Shown: piece after piece, positions 8,041 to 16,618 of the stretch
Layout of the letters: each line of letters opens with the position of its first letter
How positions within the stretch are numbered: position 1 is the stretch's first letter
NCBI GenBank assembly: GCA_021325275.1
Contig: JAJPHL010000019.1
Location: 1-64,000 of the forward strand
Source of the DNA: Terriglobia bacterium
Lineage (GTDB): Bacteria; Acidobacteriota; Terriglobia; JAJPHL01
Length of the DNA: 64,000 bases
Direction of reading: 5' to 3'
Translations under genes and position numbers: made by a program
The notes under the pieces: model-generated
The model's input: the letters and a program-made list of their open reading frames with translations, nothing else
What the model was told of the DNA's origin: nothing
The model's database searches: none

Positions 8041-8978
8041 TGCGAACCGCCTCCCGCCTGCTTCGCTTGGTTCGCGCCGTCGACGAGCTTCATGAAATAT
8101 TCCTCGAGCGTTGGACGCACTTCGCTGCATCCCACGACGCGCGCCTTCAATTCCTCCAGGCGGGCGAATGTCGCGTAGACGTCTTCCACGCCGACCTCCG
8201 CGCGATAGCGGCTCCCGGTGCGCGTGACGGTGCGCGCGAGATCCGCCGGCGGCGCGCCGCCGCCGGGAAGTTCGAAGATAATCTCCACGCCGTGGACTTC
8301 GCGGTGAAAAATCTCTTCGACCGACCCGACGCCTTGCAGTCTGCCGCGCGCCAGCACGGCCACGCGATCGCAGAGCGTTTCCGCGTCGGGAAGAATGTGC
8401 GTGGAGAAAAAAATCGTGCGGCCTTCCTTCTTCAATTCGAGAATCAGATCGCGGACTTCGCGGCGCCCCACCGGATCGAGGCCCGACATCGGCTCATCGA
8501 GAAAAACCACGCGCGGGTCATGCACGATCGCTTGCGCGAGGCCGAATCGCTGCAGCATGCCTTTCGAGAACTTGCGCAACTGCGTGTCGCGGGCCTCGGT
8601 AAGGCCGACGCGGGCGAGGAAGCGATCCACGACGGCGTGGTCCTTCAGGCCAAAGAGTCGCGCGTAGTAGCTGAGCGCTTCGCGCGCCGTGAGGTAGTCG
8701 TAGAAGTAAGGCGCTTCGGGAAGAAATCCGATTTCTCGATGCATCGAAGTATCGCTCACGGGACGCCCGAGAATGGTGGCGCTTCCGGACGTCGGGAAGA
8801 CCAGGTTCATCAGAAGCTTTAGCGTGGTAGTTTTTCCCGCGCCGTTTGGTCCCAGAAATCCGAAGACTTCGTTTTCGTGGACTTCGAGATCGAGCGAATC
8901 GAGTGATCGCTTGGGGTGCTTGGTCCAAAATCCCGTGAGGTAGTCCTTGGTGAGCTTCTCGGTGGCGATGACTGGCAT
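8037..8978 (-). CDS. ABC transporter ATP-binding protein
   Basis: The 313-residue ATPase powers the adjacent permease. It shows Walker A (GPNGAGKTTTLKLL), the Q-loop region, a signature segment KFSKGMLQRFGLAQA in place of the strict LSGGQ, and Walker B (VVFLDEPMSGLDP). The C-terminal 80 residues after the nucleotide-binding domain are typical of exporter ATPases of the CcmA/NosF type. A TATAAT box occurs on the minus strand near 9003-9008 and a GGGGAA sequence precedes the ATG, so the operon probably starts here. Confidence 0.9.
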   Translation of the reverse strand: MPVIATEKLTKDYLTGFWTKHPKRSLDSLDLEVHENEVFGFLGPNGAGKTTTLKLLMNLVFPTSGSATILGRPVSDTSMHREIGFLPEAPYFYDYLTAREALSYYARLFGLKDHAVVDRFLARVGLTEARDTQLRKFSKGMLQRFGLAQAIVHDPRVVFLDEPMSGLDPVGRREVRDLILELKKEGRTIFFSTHILPDAETLCDRVAVLARGRLQGVGSVEEIFHREVHGVEIIFELPGGGAPPADLARTVTRTGSRYRAEVGVEDVYATFARLEELKARVVGCSEVRPTLEEYFMKLVDGANQAKQAGGGSQ

Positions 8979-9044
8979 GGAAGTTCCCCGATGGCATTCG
9001 CGATTATAACAGGACGCGTCTGAAGGTTGAAGGAAGTCGGCACC

Positions 9045-9072
9045 GGGTGGTGTCTTAGTTTGAAATCGATCC
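9045..9072. repeat. Solo terminus of the dispersed palindrome-array repeats
   Basis: GGTGGTGTCTTAGTTTGAAA followed by TCGATCCC matches the left terminus of the family A element at 48065 and, for the first part, the termini of family B. No palindrome array follows, so it is a solitary end or a relic. The rest of 8979-9141 holds the promoters of the two divergent genes. Confidence 0.6.
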
Positions 9073-9129
9073 CGCTAAGCGACGCCCGATGCGATCGCTC
9101 TCTGGCGTTCCTAGTCGCGCACTTTGCAG

Positions 9130-9135
9130 TATGAT
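9130..9135 (+). promoter_or_regulatory. Leaderless-type -10 box of the Asp-box protein gene
   Basis: TATGAT ends six bases before the ATG at 9142 and no Shine-Dalgarno is visible. The position decides between the ATG at 9124, which lies upstream of the box, and that at 9142, which begins a good signal peptide. Confidence 0.55.
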
Positions 9136-9141
9136 TCCTTC

Positions 9142-12100
9142 ATGCGTAATTCGTTGGCCCTGGGTTTGGTGTGCGTGTTTGTTTCTACAGCGGCGCTCGT
9201 AGCGCAGCCCGTTCCAAGTGAAACGTTCAATCAACTTTCTTGGCGCATGATCGGGCCATTTCGCGGCGGACGCGTGGCTGCGGTCTCGGGCGTGCCGGGC
9301 GACGCGCGGACGTTTTACTTCGGCAGCGTTGGAGGCGGCGTTTGGAAAACCACCGACGCGGGCACGGTGTGGTCGCCGGTGTTCGACGATCAAGCCATTG
9401 CGTCGATTGGCGCGCTGGCCGTCGCGCCGTCGAATCCGCGCGTGGTCTACGCGGGCACGGGCGAGGCCGACATTCGCTCGCAAATCTGTTTCGGCGACGG
9501 CGTGTACAAATCCACCGACGCCGGCAAGACGTGGAAGAACGTGGGACTGCGCGACACCCGGCAGATCGCCAAGATTCTGGTCGATCCGCGGAATCCCAAC
9601 GTTGTCTTCGTCGCGGCGCTCGGCCACGTCTATGGACCCAATGAAGAACGCGGCGTTTTTCGTTCGACCGACGGTGGCGAAACGTGGCAGCGCGTGTTGT
9701 TCACCACGCCCGAGACCGGCGCCGTCGATCTGGCGTGGGATCCGGCGAATCCGAAAGTGATTTTCGCGGCGATGTGGAACGCGCATCGCCCGCCGTGGAG
9801 CGTCTACGCGCCGATTGAAGGAGCGGGCAGCGGACTCTGGCGGTCCACCGATGGCGGCGACCACTGGACGGAGCTGCGTGGTCACGGATTGCCGGAGACG
9901 CAGTGGCGGCGCTCGGGCGTGGCGGTGGCGTCGGGCGGAAAACGCGTGTACGCGGTGATCGACACAACCAACGGCGGACTCTTTCGTTCCGACGACGGCG
10001 GCGCCTCTTGGTCGCGTGCCACTGGCGACAATCGCATCATCAGCCGCAATTGGTATTTCAGCGGAATCACCGTCGATCCGAACAATGAGGACGTCGTCTA
10101 CATTCCAAATGTGGCGATCTATCGATCAATCGATGGCGGAAAGAACTTCACGGTGCTGAAAGGTCAACCCGGCGGCGACGACTATCGCATCTTATGGATT
10201 GATCCCACGGACTCGACACGCATGATCCTGGGCTCGGATCAAGGAACGAATCTGAGCTTCGATCGCGGCGAGTCGTGGACCACGTGGTACAACCAGCCGA
10301 CGGCGCAGATGTATCACGCCATCACCGACCGCCGTTTCCCGTATGCCGTCATGGGATCGCAGCAGGACTCGGGCACGGCCGCCGTGATGAGCCGCACCGA
10401 TCACGGCGAAATCGACGCGCGCGATTGGTTTTCGGTGGGCGGAGCGGAAAGCGGATACATCGCGGTCGACGGAAAGAACGACAACATCTTGTATGTGGGC
10501 AACACGAACGGCGCGCTCGTTCGCTTCGATCGCCGCACCGGACAGGCGCAGAACATTACGCCGTCGCCGGGACGGGGCGGCGGGGGACCCGCGGGAAGTA
10601 TCGCTTCGCAGAAGTATCGTTACCCATGGACCGCGCCGCTGATTTATTCCTCGATCGACAGCACGTTGTACTTCGGATCGCAGTATTTGATGAAGACGAT
10701 CGACGGCGGACTGAACTGGAAGCAGATCAGCGGCGATCTCACGGGTGACGCGCGCAAGGCTGGCGCGCCGGCGTCGACAGAAGAACCAACGCCGGAGAAT
10801 AGCAAGGCGCTCGGCTACGGTGTGATCTACGCGATTGGTCCATCGCCATTGAAGCCGGGACTCATTTGGGTGGGCAGCGACACGGGACTCGTGCACGTCA
10901 CGCTGGACGGCGGCGCCACATGGAAAAACGTCACGCCGCCGGGATTACCCGATTGGAGCAAAATCAGCCAGATCGACGCGTCGCACTTCGATCCGGCGGC
11001 AGCGTACATTTCCGTCGATCGCCATCGCCGCGAGGACTACAAGCCGTACATCTATCGCACGCGCGACTACGGCAAGACGTGGACGCTGATCACCGAGGGT
11101 CTCGCCGCGCCCGCCTTCGTGAATTGCGTGCGCGAAGATCCCACGCATAAGGGCTTGCTCTACGCCGGTACGGATCTGAGCGCCGCCATTTCGTTCGACG
11201 ACGGCGATCACTGGCAGTCGCTGAAGTTGAACATGCCGGCGGTTTCGGTGCGCGACCTAATCGTTCACGGCGACGATCTTGTCGCGGCGACCCATGGCCG
11301 CGGATTCTGGATTCTCGACGACATCACGGCGCTGCGGCAAATCGATCGCAAGTCGATCGCGCTCGAGGCGTTCTTGTACAAACCATCGGCGGCGTATCGA
11401 CTAAATCCCGAGGGATTCTCGGGCACGCCCCATCCGCCCGAAGAACCAAAGGCCAAGAATCCGCCGGAAGGCGCGATCATCGATTATTACTTTCGCGGGA
11501 CGCCGACCGATGAAGTGACGCTGGAGATTCTCGACGCTAAAGGACAATCGGTGCGCCGCTACTCTTCGCGACAAACACCGGCGGCCGGCGGTGGACGCCG
11601 CGGAGGCGGCAACATCGCCGATATTTGGATCACCGAACCGCAACGTTTCGGTGCGAAGGCGGGGATGAATCGCTTCCTTTGGGATTTGCGCTATGGCCTC
11701 GAGGAAACAGGCGAGGCGCAGGCGGGCGGCGGCGGCGGCGGATTCGGCGGCGTGGCGCGCGGACCTTTCGTGATGCCGGGCGTCTATCGAGTCCGCTTGA
11801 CGGTCGCAGGACGCAGCTTCACGCAACCGCTCACGGTGAAACTCGATCCGCGCTCGACGGCGACCGCGCTCGATATCTCGAAACAATTCGACCTGAGCAT
11901 GAAGTGCGCGAAAGCGATCGCCGAGATCACCACGGTCTCGCGGCAAGCGCAAACGTTGCGCCGCCTCCTGGCGGAACGGAAAGAGTTGGCGGGCGCCACC
12001 GACCTTGCCACGAAGATCACGGCGCTCGACGCGGAAGCCGCAAAGTTTGCGGCGAGCGGCGGCGGTCGCGGAGGGCGAGGTGGTGGCGGTCGCGGCGGAG

Positions 12101-12333
12101 CGGGCGGGGAACCGAACGCGTTCGCGAGTCTTTCGGGATCGCTCTCGACGGCCTTGGGAGTGGCGCAAGGCGCGGACCGCACGCCGCCGGCTATCGCCTA
12201 CACGATGTACACGCAAGCCTCGGGCGAGCTCGCCAAGCAACTCGCCGCTTGGAAAACGATTCGCGACGTGAAGGTTGCGGAGTTGAATCGCGCGCTTGTG
12301 GCGGGTCATTGGGCGCCGATTGAGTTGAAATAG
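9142..12333 (+). CDS. Large exported Asp-box (BNR/sortilin-like) propeller protein
   Basis: The 1063-residue protein starts with a signal peptide (RNSLALGLVCVFVSTAALVA). Its first 700 residues form beta-propeller blades marked by many Asp-box motifs of the form S/T-x-D-x-G-x-T/S-W, for example STDAGKTW, STDGGETW, TIDGGLNW, TLDGGATW and TRDYGKTW. This matches the VPS10/sortilin-like, BNR-repeat exoproteins common in Acidobacteriota, often labelled glycosyl hydrolases without proof. The C-terminal 300 residues contain an Ig-like or carbohydrate-type beta region (IIDYYFRG onward), two glycine-rich linkers (near residues 865 and 975) and helical segments. Substrate and catalytic activity are unknown; a surface or periplasmic binding role is possible. 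The gene stands alone. Confidence 0.85.
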   Translation: MRNSLALGLVCVFVSTAALVAQPVPSETFNQLSWRMIGPFRGGRVAAVSGVPGDARTFYFGSVGGGVWKTTDAGTVWSPVFDDQAIASIGALAVAPSNPRVVYAGTGEADIRSQICFGDGVYKSTDAGKTWKNVGLRDTRQIAKILVDPRNPNVVFVAALGHVYGPNEERGVFRSTDGGETWQRVLFTTPETGAVDLAWDPANPKVIFAAMWNAHRPPWSVYAPIEGAGSGLWRSTDGGDHWTELRGHGLPETQWRRSGVAVASGGKRVYAVIDTTNGGLFRSDDGGASWSRATGDNRIISRNWYFSGITVDPNNEDVVYIPNVAIYRSIDGGKNFTVLKGQPGGDDYRILWIDPTDSTRMILGSDQGTNLSFDRGESWTTWYNQPTAQMYHAITDRRFPYAVMGSQQDSGTAAVMSRTDHGEIDARDWFSVGGAESGYIAVDGKNDNILYVGNTNGALVRFDRRTGQAQNITPSPGRGGGGPAGSIASQKYRYPWTAPLIYSSIDSTLYFGSQYLMKTIDGGLNWKQISGDLTGDARKAGAPASTEEPTPENSKALGYGVIYAIGPSPLKPGLIWVGSDTGLVHVTLDGGATWKNVTPPGLPDWSKISQIDASHFDPAAAYISVDRHRREDYKPYIYRTRDYGKTWTLITEGLAAPAFVNCVREDPTHKGLLYAGTDLSAAISFDDGDHWQSLKLNMPAVSVRDLIVHGDDLVAATHGRGFWILDDITALRQIDRKSIALEAFLYKPSAAYRLNPEGFSGTPHPPEEPKAKNPPEGAIIDYYFRGTPTDEVTLEILDAKGQSVRRYSSRQTPAAGGGRRGGGNIADIWITEPQRFGAKAGMNRFLWDLRYGLEETGEAQAGGGGGGFGGVARGPFVMPGVYRVRLTVAGRSFTQPLTVKLDPRSTATALDISKQFDLSMKCAKAIAEITTVSRQAQTLRRLLAERKELAGATDLATKITALDAEAAKFAASGGGRGGRGGGGRGGAGGEPNAFASLSGSLSTALGVAQGADRTPPAIAYTMYTQASGELAKQLAAWKTIRDVKVAELNRALVAGHWAPIELK

Positions 12334-12386
12334 CGTCGCACGCTCTCCGTTGACGTTTGTGATATCTTAAAGGTTAGAAAATCGCC

Positions 12387-13655
12387 ATGCGCATCATTCT
12401 GCACACCGGGAAGGGTGGCGTCGGAAAGACCTCCGTAGCATCCTCCACCGGCGTGGAACTGGCTCGCCGGGGTTACAAAACGCTGGTGATGAGCGTCGAC
12501 CCGGCGCACTCTGTCGCCGATTCGTTCGATCTGGGCCGCCGTTTGCTCGCGCCTGCCGGAACACCCACGAAAATCCGCCCGAATCTTTGGATCCAGGAAG
12601 TCGACATTCAGAAAGAAGTCGGCCGGCACTGGAAGCACGTGCACGGATATGTTGCGTCGCTGTTGAACATCAGCGGATTGAACGAAATTCTCGCCGAAGA
12701 GTTGGCGATTTTCCCGGGCATGGAAGAAGTCAGCTCGCTCATGTACATCAATCAATACATGCGCGAGGATACCTTCGACGTGATCCTGCTCGATTGCGCG
12801 CCCACTGCGGAGTCGCTGCGCTTCATCAGCATTCCCAACACGCTGCAATGGTACATGGATCGCATTTTCAGCGACAAGCTGTTCACGTTAGAGCGTCGCG
12901 TGGCGAAGGTGATGCGCCCGCTGGTGAACACGTTTAGTCCCGTGCCGCTGCCCGAGGACGAATGCTTCCAGCAGGTGAAGACGCTGTACGAGAATTTGCG
13001 CGGCATCGACAAGGTGCTGACGAATCCGGAAATCACCACGGTGCGCCTGGTCACGACGCCGGAAAAAATGGTGTTGAAGGAAACGCAGCGCGCGTTTCTG
13101 TTCTTCTGCCTCTATGGCATGACCGTCGACGCGGTGATCGTGAACCGCCTGTTGCCGGAAGACGTACAGGATCGCTTCTTTAAAGGATGGAAGAGCACGC
13201 AGGAGCGCCACCTGAGCACCATCGGTGAATTTTTTGCGCCCGTGCCCATCTGGAAGATTCCGCTTTTCAACAATGAAATTCTTGGGCTTCGTGAACTCGA
13301 CCGCCTCGGCAAAGCGATCTACGGTTCGCGCGATCCGGCCTTGGTCTACTACAAGGAATCGCCGTATCGCTTCGGACAAGTCGACGGTGTGTATCAGTTG
13401 CGGATGAAGCTGCCGTTTGTGGAGACCGAGGACGTCGACATGTTCAAGCACGGCGACGAACTGGTGGTGCGCGTGGGTGCGTTCAAGCGTCATATTCCGC
13501 TGCCGCAGCGCATGTCGTCGCTGGAGCCCGAGAAGGCGCGCGTGGAAAACGGCGACGTAATCATCACGTTCCACAAAACCGAGGTGGCCGATGCGGCCGG
13601 TGCGAGCGCGCTGCCGCCGGTGCGTCCACGCGAAGCCGTACAAACCCGCAAGTAA
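12387..13655 (+). CDS. ArsA/Get3-family ATPase with C-terminal HSP20-like domain
   Basis: The 422-residue ATPase has the deviant Walker A of the SIMIBI class at its start (HTGKGGVGKTSVAS, residues 6-19) followed by the switch segment SVDPAHSVADSFD. One ArsA unit spans about 1-330. The last 75 residues (LRMKLPFVETEDVDMFK through DVIITFHK) look like the alpha-crystallin/HSP20-like domain found at the end of some bacterial ArsA proteins. There are no arsenic genes nearby, so a client-targeting or chaperone-like function related to Get3 is more likely than arsenite export. TTGACG at 12350-12355 and TTAGAA at 12374-12379 could form a promoter. Confidence 0.85.
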   Translation: MRIILHTGKGGVGKTSVASSTGVELARRGYKTLVMSVDPAHSVADSFDLGRRLLAPAGTPTKIRPNLWIQEVDIQKEVGRHWKHVHGYVASLLNISGLNEILAEELAIFPGMEEVSSLMYINQYMREDTFDVILLDCAPTAESLRFISIPNTLQWYMDRIFSDKLFTLERRVAKVMRPLVNTFSPVPLPEDECFQQVKTLYENLRGIDKVLTNPEITTVRLVTTPEKMVLKETQRAFLFFCLYGMTVDAVIVNRLLPEDVQDRFFKGWKSTQERHLSTIGEFFAPVPIWKIPLFNNEILGLRELDRLGKAIYGSRDPALVYYKESPYRFGQVDGVYQLRMKLPFVETEDVDMFKHGDELVVRVGAFKRHIPLPQRMSSLEPEKARVENGDVIITFHKTEVADAAGASALPPVRPREAVQTRK

Positions 13656-13684
13656 CATTTGCGGCCGGACATTTCACTCAAACC

Positions 13685-14359
13685 ATGACGGTGCGCGTTC
13701 TCTTCTTCGGTCCCGTGCGGGAAATCACCGGCGTCGCGGAAGAACGTGTGTCGTGCGCGGCCGGCGAGACGGCGGCCTCGGTGTTTGATCGCTACGCGGC
13801 GCGATTTCCGAAGCTTTCCTCGATGCGCGATTCAATCGTGTTGGCCCGCAATCGTGAATTGTCGAGCCGGGCGGTGTTGGAAGATGGCGATGAAGTGGCG
13901 TTTCTTCCGCCGGTGTCGGGTGGCGCGCCGGAGGATGTAGCGGAAATCGTCGATACGCCGATCGACGCGCGCGCGTTGGCCGCGCGAGTGGTCTGCGGAT
14001 CGGACGGCGCTGTGGTAACCTTCGAGGGAATCACCCGCGACAATGCCGATGGCCGCACTGTGCGATATCTCGAGTACGAGGCGTATCGCGACATGGCCTT
14101 GGCGCAGATTCTCGGGATCGTCAGCGAAGCGCGGGAGCGCTGGGTGGTGGGGCGCATAGGCGTGGTTCACCGGCTGGGCCGAGTCAACGTCGGCGAAGCA
14201 AGCGTGGCGATTGTCGTGGCGTCGCCGCACCGCGCGGCGGCGTTTGAAGCGTGCCGGTTCGTCATCGATCGGCTGAAGAAAACCGTGCCCATCTGGAAGA
14301 AAGAGTTTTTCGAAGACGGCGAAATGTGGGTGGAAGGTGAAACGCTGAAACGTATATAA
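13685..14359 (+). CDS. MoaD-MoaE fusion, molybdopterin synthase
   Basis: The 224-residue protein joins the two subunits of molybdopterin synthase, which turns precursor Z (cPMP) into molybdopterin. Residues 1-80 are MoaD, a ubiquitin-like sulfur carrier ending in Gly79-Gly80 (in FLPPVSGGAPED); residues about 88-224 are MoaE, with the active-site lysine region RLKKTVPIWKKEFF. In separate MoaD proteins the Gly-Gly is the free C-terminus that is thiocarboxylated, but here it is internal. Fused forms are known in other bacteria and can be processed by JAMM-type proteases after Gly-Gly. No other molybdenum cofactor gene lies in the window. It is followed at once by an HU/IHF gene. Confidence 0.9.
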   Translation: MTVRVLFFGPVREITGVAEERVSCAAGETAASVFDRYAARFPKLSSMRDSIVLARNRELSSRAVLEDGDEVAFLPPVSGGAPEDVAEIVDTPIDARALAARVVCGSDGAVVTFEGITRDNADGRTVRYLEYEAYRDMALAQILGIVSEARERWVVGRIGVVHRLGRVNVGEASVAIVVASPHRAAAFEACRFVIDRLKKTVPIWKKEFFEDGEMWVEGETLKRI

Positions 14360-14390
14360 TGAAAACGATCTCATTCGGGAGGCGCATCCT

Positions 14391-14660
14391 TTGATCAAGC
14401 TGGACATCATTAACCACGTGGTGGAAAAAAGCGGCATCACCAAGACCAAAGCGGAGCTAGCCGTGGAGACCGTCTTTGCCAGCATGAAGAAGGCTCTGGA
14501 GCACGGCGACCGCATCGAACTGCGCGGCTTCGGCGTGTTCAACGTGCGTCCGCGCAAAACCGGCATTGGCCGCAACCCGCGCACCGGCGCGGAAGTGAGC
14601 ATCCCGCCCGGCAAAGCGGTCCGCTTCAAACCTGGCAAAGAATTGCAGGCGATCCAATAG
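14391..14660 (+). CDS. HU/IHF-family nucleoid DNA-binding protein
   Basis: The 89-residue protein is a DNA-bending architectural protein. It has the dimerising helices in the first half, the LRGFGVFNVRPRK strand region and the DNA-contact arm with RNPRTGAEV; the length is normal. The start is TTG at 14391, supported by GGGAGG at 14377-14382. A TATAAT at 14355-14360 overlaps the moaD-moaE stop and may be its own promoter. HU and IHF chains cannot be separated with certainty here; there is a single gene, so a homodimer is likely. Confidence 0.92.
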   Translation: MIKLDIINHVVEKSGITKTKAELAVETVFASMKKALEHGDRIELRGFGVFNVRPRKTGIGRNPRTGAEVSIPPGKAVRFKPGKELQAIQ

Positions 14661-15644
14661 TTGCAGGACTTTCCCGCTTCACCGCGCCCAAAGAGTTATT
14701 GGATTTGGGTGCACATCGTTCTTTTCCTTCTCACACTCGCGACGACCACGGGTGTCGGCGCGCGCATGCACGAGAGTTTCATGCGGGGCCGCGCGACCTG
14801 GGATCTCTCCTCTGACTGGAATCCCTTCGCCGGACTTCCCGCACATCCCGAGCGCCTTCTTGATGGCCTGCCGTTTTCGGTTTCGCTGTTGTTTATCCTT
14901 TCGGTGCATGAACTGGGGCACATGGTGGCGTGTTGGCGTTACGGCGTCGACGCGAGTCTGCCGTACTTCATTCCCGCTCCCACGCTATTCGGCACGATGG
15001 GCGCCTTCATTCGGCTGAAGAGCCCGTTCTACACGCGAAAGTCGCTCTTCGACGTGGGTATTTGGGGACCGTTCGCCGGCTTTATTGTCGCGGTGCCTTT
15101 CGTGATCGCGGGCCTGGCGATGTCGCGCGTAGAGCCGGGCATGTACGGCGACAACGCGATGAGTTTCGATTTTCCGCCGCTCTTTTTGCTGGTCAGCGGA
15201 TTATTTCATCCCGGCGTAAGTCAATACGACATCGCGTTGCACCCGGTGGCGCGTGCCGCGTGCATCGGAATGTTCGCCACGGCAATGAACTTGCTTCCGG
15301 CGGGACAACTCGATGGCGGGCACATCTTGTACGCCTTGAGTCCGCGCTGGCATCGCGTCGTTTCTCTATTTGTGGGGTTGCTGTTGGCGCTGCCAATGGT
15401 CCTTGAGTTGTCCCTGTGGGGTCTGTCGCGATGGTGGCACACGTTAGGTTCGATCGCCGACACCATGGACGATTTCTACTGGCCCGGCTGGTTCCTATGG
15501 GGATTGTTGCTGTTGGTTCTGGGCCGGCGTCATCCGCCGGTTTACGATCCATATGAGTTGGGACGTGGACGCGTGGTGCTCGCGGCGGTTGCGCTCGTGG
15601 TGTTTATCTTGTGTTGGGCGCCGGTTCCGTTCCGGACGTTCTAA
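14661..15644 (+). CDS. Site-2-type membrane metalloprotease (M50)
   Basis: The 327-residue polytopic protein has the zinc motif HELGH (in LSVHELGHMVACW) in one membrane helix and the second motif NLLPAGQLDGGH, whose aspartate is the third zinc ligand. These define the intramembrane-cleaving M50 family, which cuts transmembrane substrates such as anti-sigma factors. There are about seven hydrophobic segments and no PDZ domain. The frame starts with TTG directly after the HU stop; a later start is possible, as the first clear homology is near the first membrane helix (WIWVHIVLFLLTLATT). The 3' end overlaps the convergent E1 beta gene by four bases. Confidence 0.85.
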   Translation: MQDFPASPRPKSYWIWVHIVLFLLTLATTTGVGARMHESFMRGRATWDLSSDWNPFAGLPAHPERLLDGLPFSVSLLFILSVHELGHMVACWRYGVDASLPYFIPAPTLFGTMGAFIRLKSPFYTRKSLFDVGIWGPFAGFIVAVPFVIAGLAMSRVEPGMYGDNAMSFDFPPLFLLVSGLFHPGVSQYDIALHPVARAACIGMFATAMNLLPAGQLDGGHILYALSPRWHRVVSLFVGLLLALPMVLELSLWGLSRWWHTLGSIADTMDDFYWPGWFLWGLLLLVLGRRHPPVYDPYELGRGRVVLAAVALVVFILCWAPVPFRTF

Positions 15645-16618
15645 TACCGCAACAATTCTCTCGACGCCGCGAGGACCTTCGGCACATCCGGCAAAAACGC
15701 CGCTTCCAGCGGCGGGGAATACGGCACCGGCGTATCGGGAGCCGTGACGCGCATGATCGGCGCGTCCAAGTAATCAAACGCGCGCTCCGCGACAATCGCC
15801 GAGAGTTCGCCGGCCAGTCCACCGGTGCGCGTGTCCTCGTGCAGCAGCAACAGGCGGTTGGTCTTGCGCGCGGTTTCCAGCAGCGCTTCCTCGTCCAGCG
15901 GCATCAGCGTGCGGAGATCGAGCACTTCCACCTCCGCGCCGTCCTCCGCGGACAATTTCGCCGCCGCTTCCAGCGCCACGTGGACCATCGCGCCGTACGT
16001 CACAATGCTCATGCGATCGCCCTCGCGCCGCACCGCGGCCTGGCCGATCGGCACGGTGTAGTCGCCCTCGGGCAATTCTTCCTTGATCCGGCGATACAGC
16101 AATTTGTGTTCGAGGAAAATCACCGGATCGTTGTCGCGAATCGCCGCTTTGATCAATCCCTTGGCGTCGTACGCCGTCGCCGGCGTGATCACTTTGAGCC
16201 CCGGCTGATGCACATACGCCATCTCCGGATTCTGCGAGTGATAAGGGCCGCCGTGAATGCCGCCGCCGGTCGGCGCGCGCAGCACCATCGGCAGCGCGAC
16301 GCCCGAACGAAAGCGATTCTTGGCGGCAAAATTGATCAGCTGGTCGTAGGCGCAGGAAATAAAATCGGCGAACTGCATTTCGATCACCGGGCGCAGTCCC
16401 ATCATCGCCGCGCCGATCGCCGTGCCGACAATCGCGCTTTCGCATACGGGCGTATCCATCACGCGGCGCGCGCCGAATTTCTCGAGCATTCCCGCTGTCA
16501 CTTTGAACGCGCCGCCGTAAACGCCGATATCTTCGCCCAGCAGGAAGACGTCGGGATCGCGCTCCAGTTCTTCCCAGATGCCTTGGCGAATCGCTTCGAG
16601 ATAAGTGGTTTCAGCCAT
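15641..16618 (-). CDS. 2-oxoacid dehydrogenase E1 component, beta subunit
   Basis: The 325-residue protein is the beta subunit of a thiamine-diphosphate-dependent E1 (pyruvate, acetoin or branched-chain 2-oxoacid dehydrogenase). Typical blocks are FLLGEDIGVYGGAFKVT near the start, PTGGGIHGGPYHSQNPE and the C-terminal APDTPVPYSPPLEAAFLP. It pairs with the E1 alpha gene just upstream, with which it overlaps by one base (TAATG). No E2 or E3 gene is present, so the rest of the complex is elsewhere. The exact substrate is not decided by the sequence; the family resemblance is to pyruvate/acetoin enzymes. Confidence 0.92.
   Translation of the reverse strand: MAETTYLEAIRQGIWEELERDPDVFLLGEDIGVYGGAFKVTAGMLEKFGARRVMDTPVCESAIVGTAIGAAMMGLRPVIEMQFADFISCAYDQLINFAAKNRFRSGVALPMVLRAPTGGGIHGGPYHSQNPEMAYVHQPGLKVITPATAYDAKGLIKAAIRDNDPVIFLEHKLLYRRIKEELPEGDYTVPIGQAAVRREGDRMSIVTYGAMVHVALEAAAKLSAEDGAEVEVLDLRTLMPLDEEALLETARKTNRLLLLHEDTRTGGLAGELSAIVAERAFDYLDAPIMRVTAPDTPVPYSPPLEAAFLPDVPKVLAASRELLRY

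Noticed and set aside
12387-13655. Arsenic resistance operon
   Set aside because: The ATPase is ArsA/Get3-like but has the HSP20-like tail and no arsB, arsC, arsR or arsM gene is nearby.
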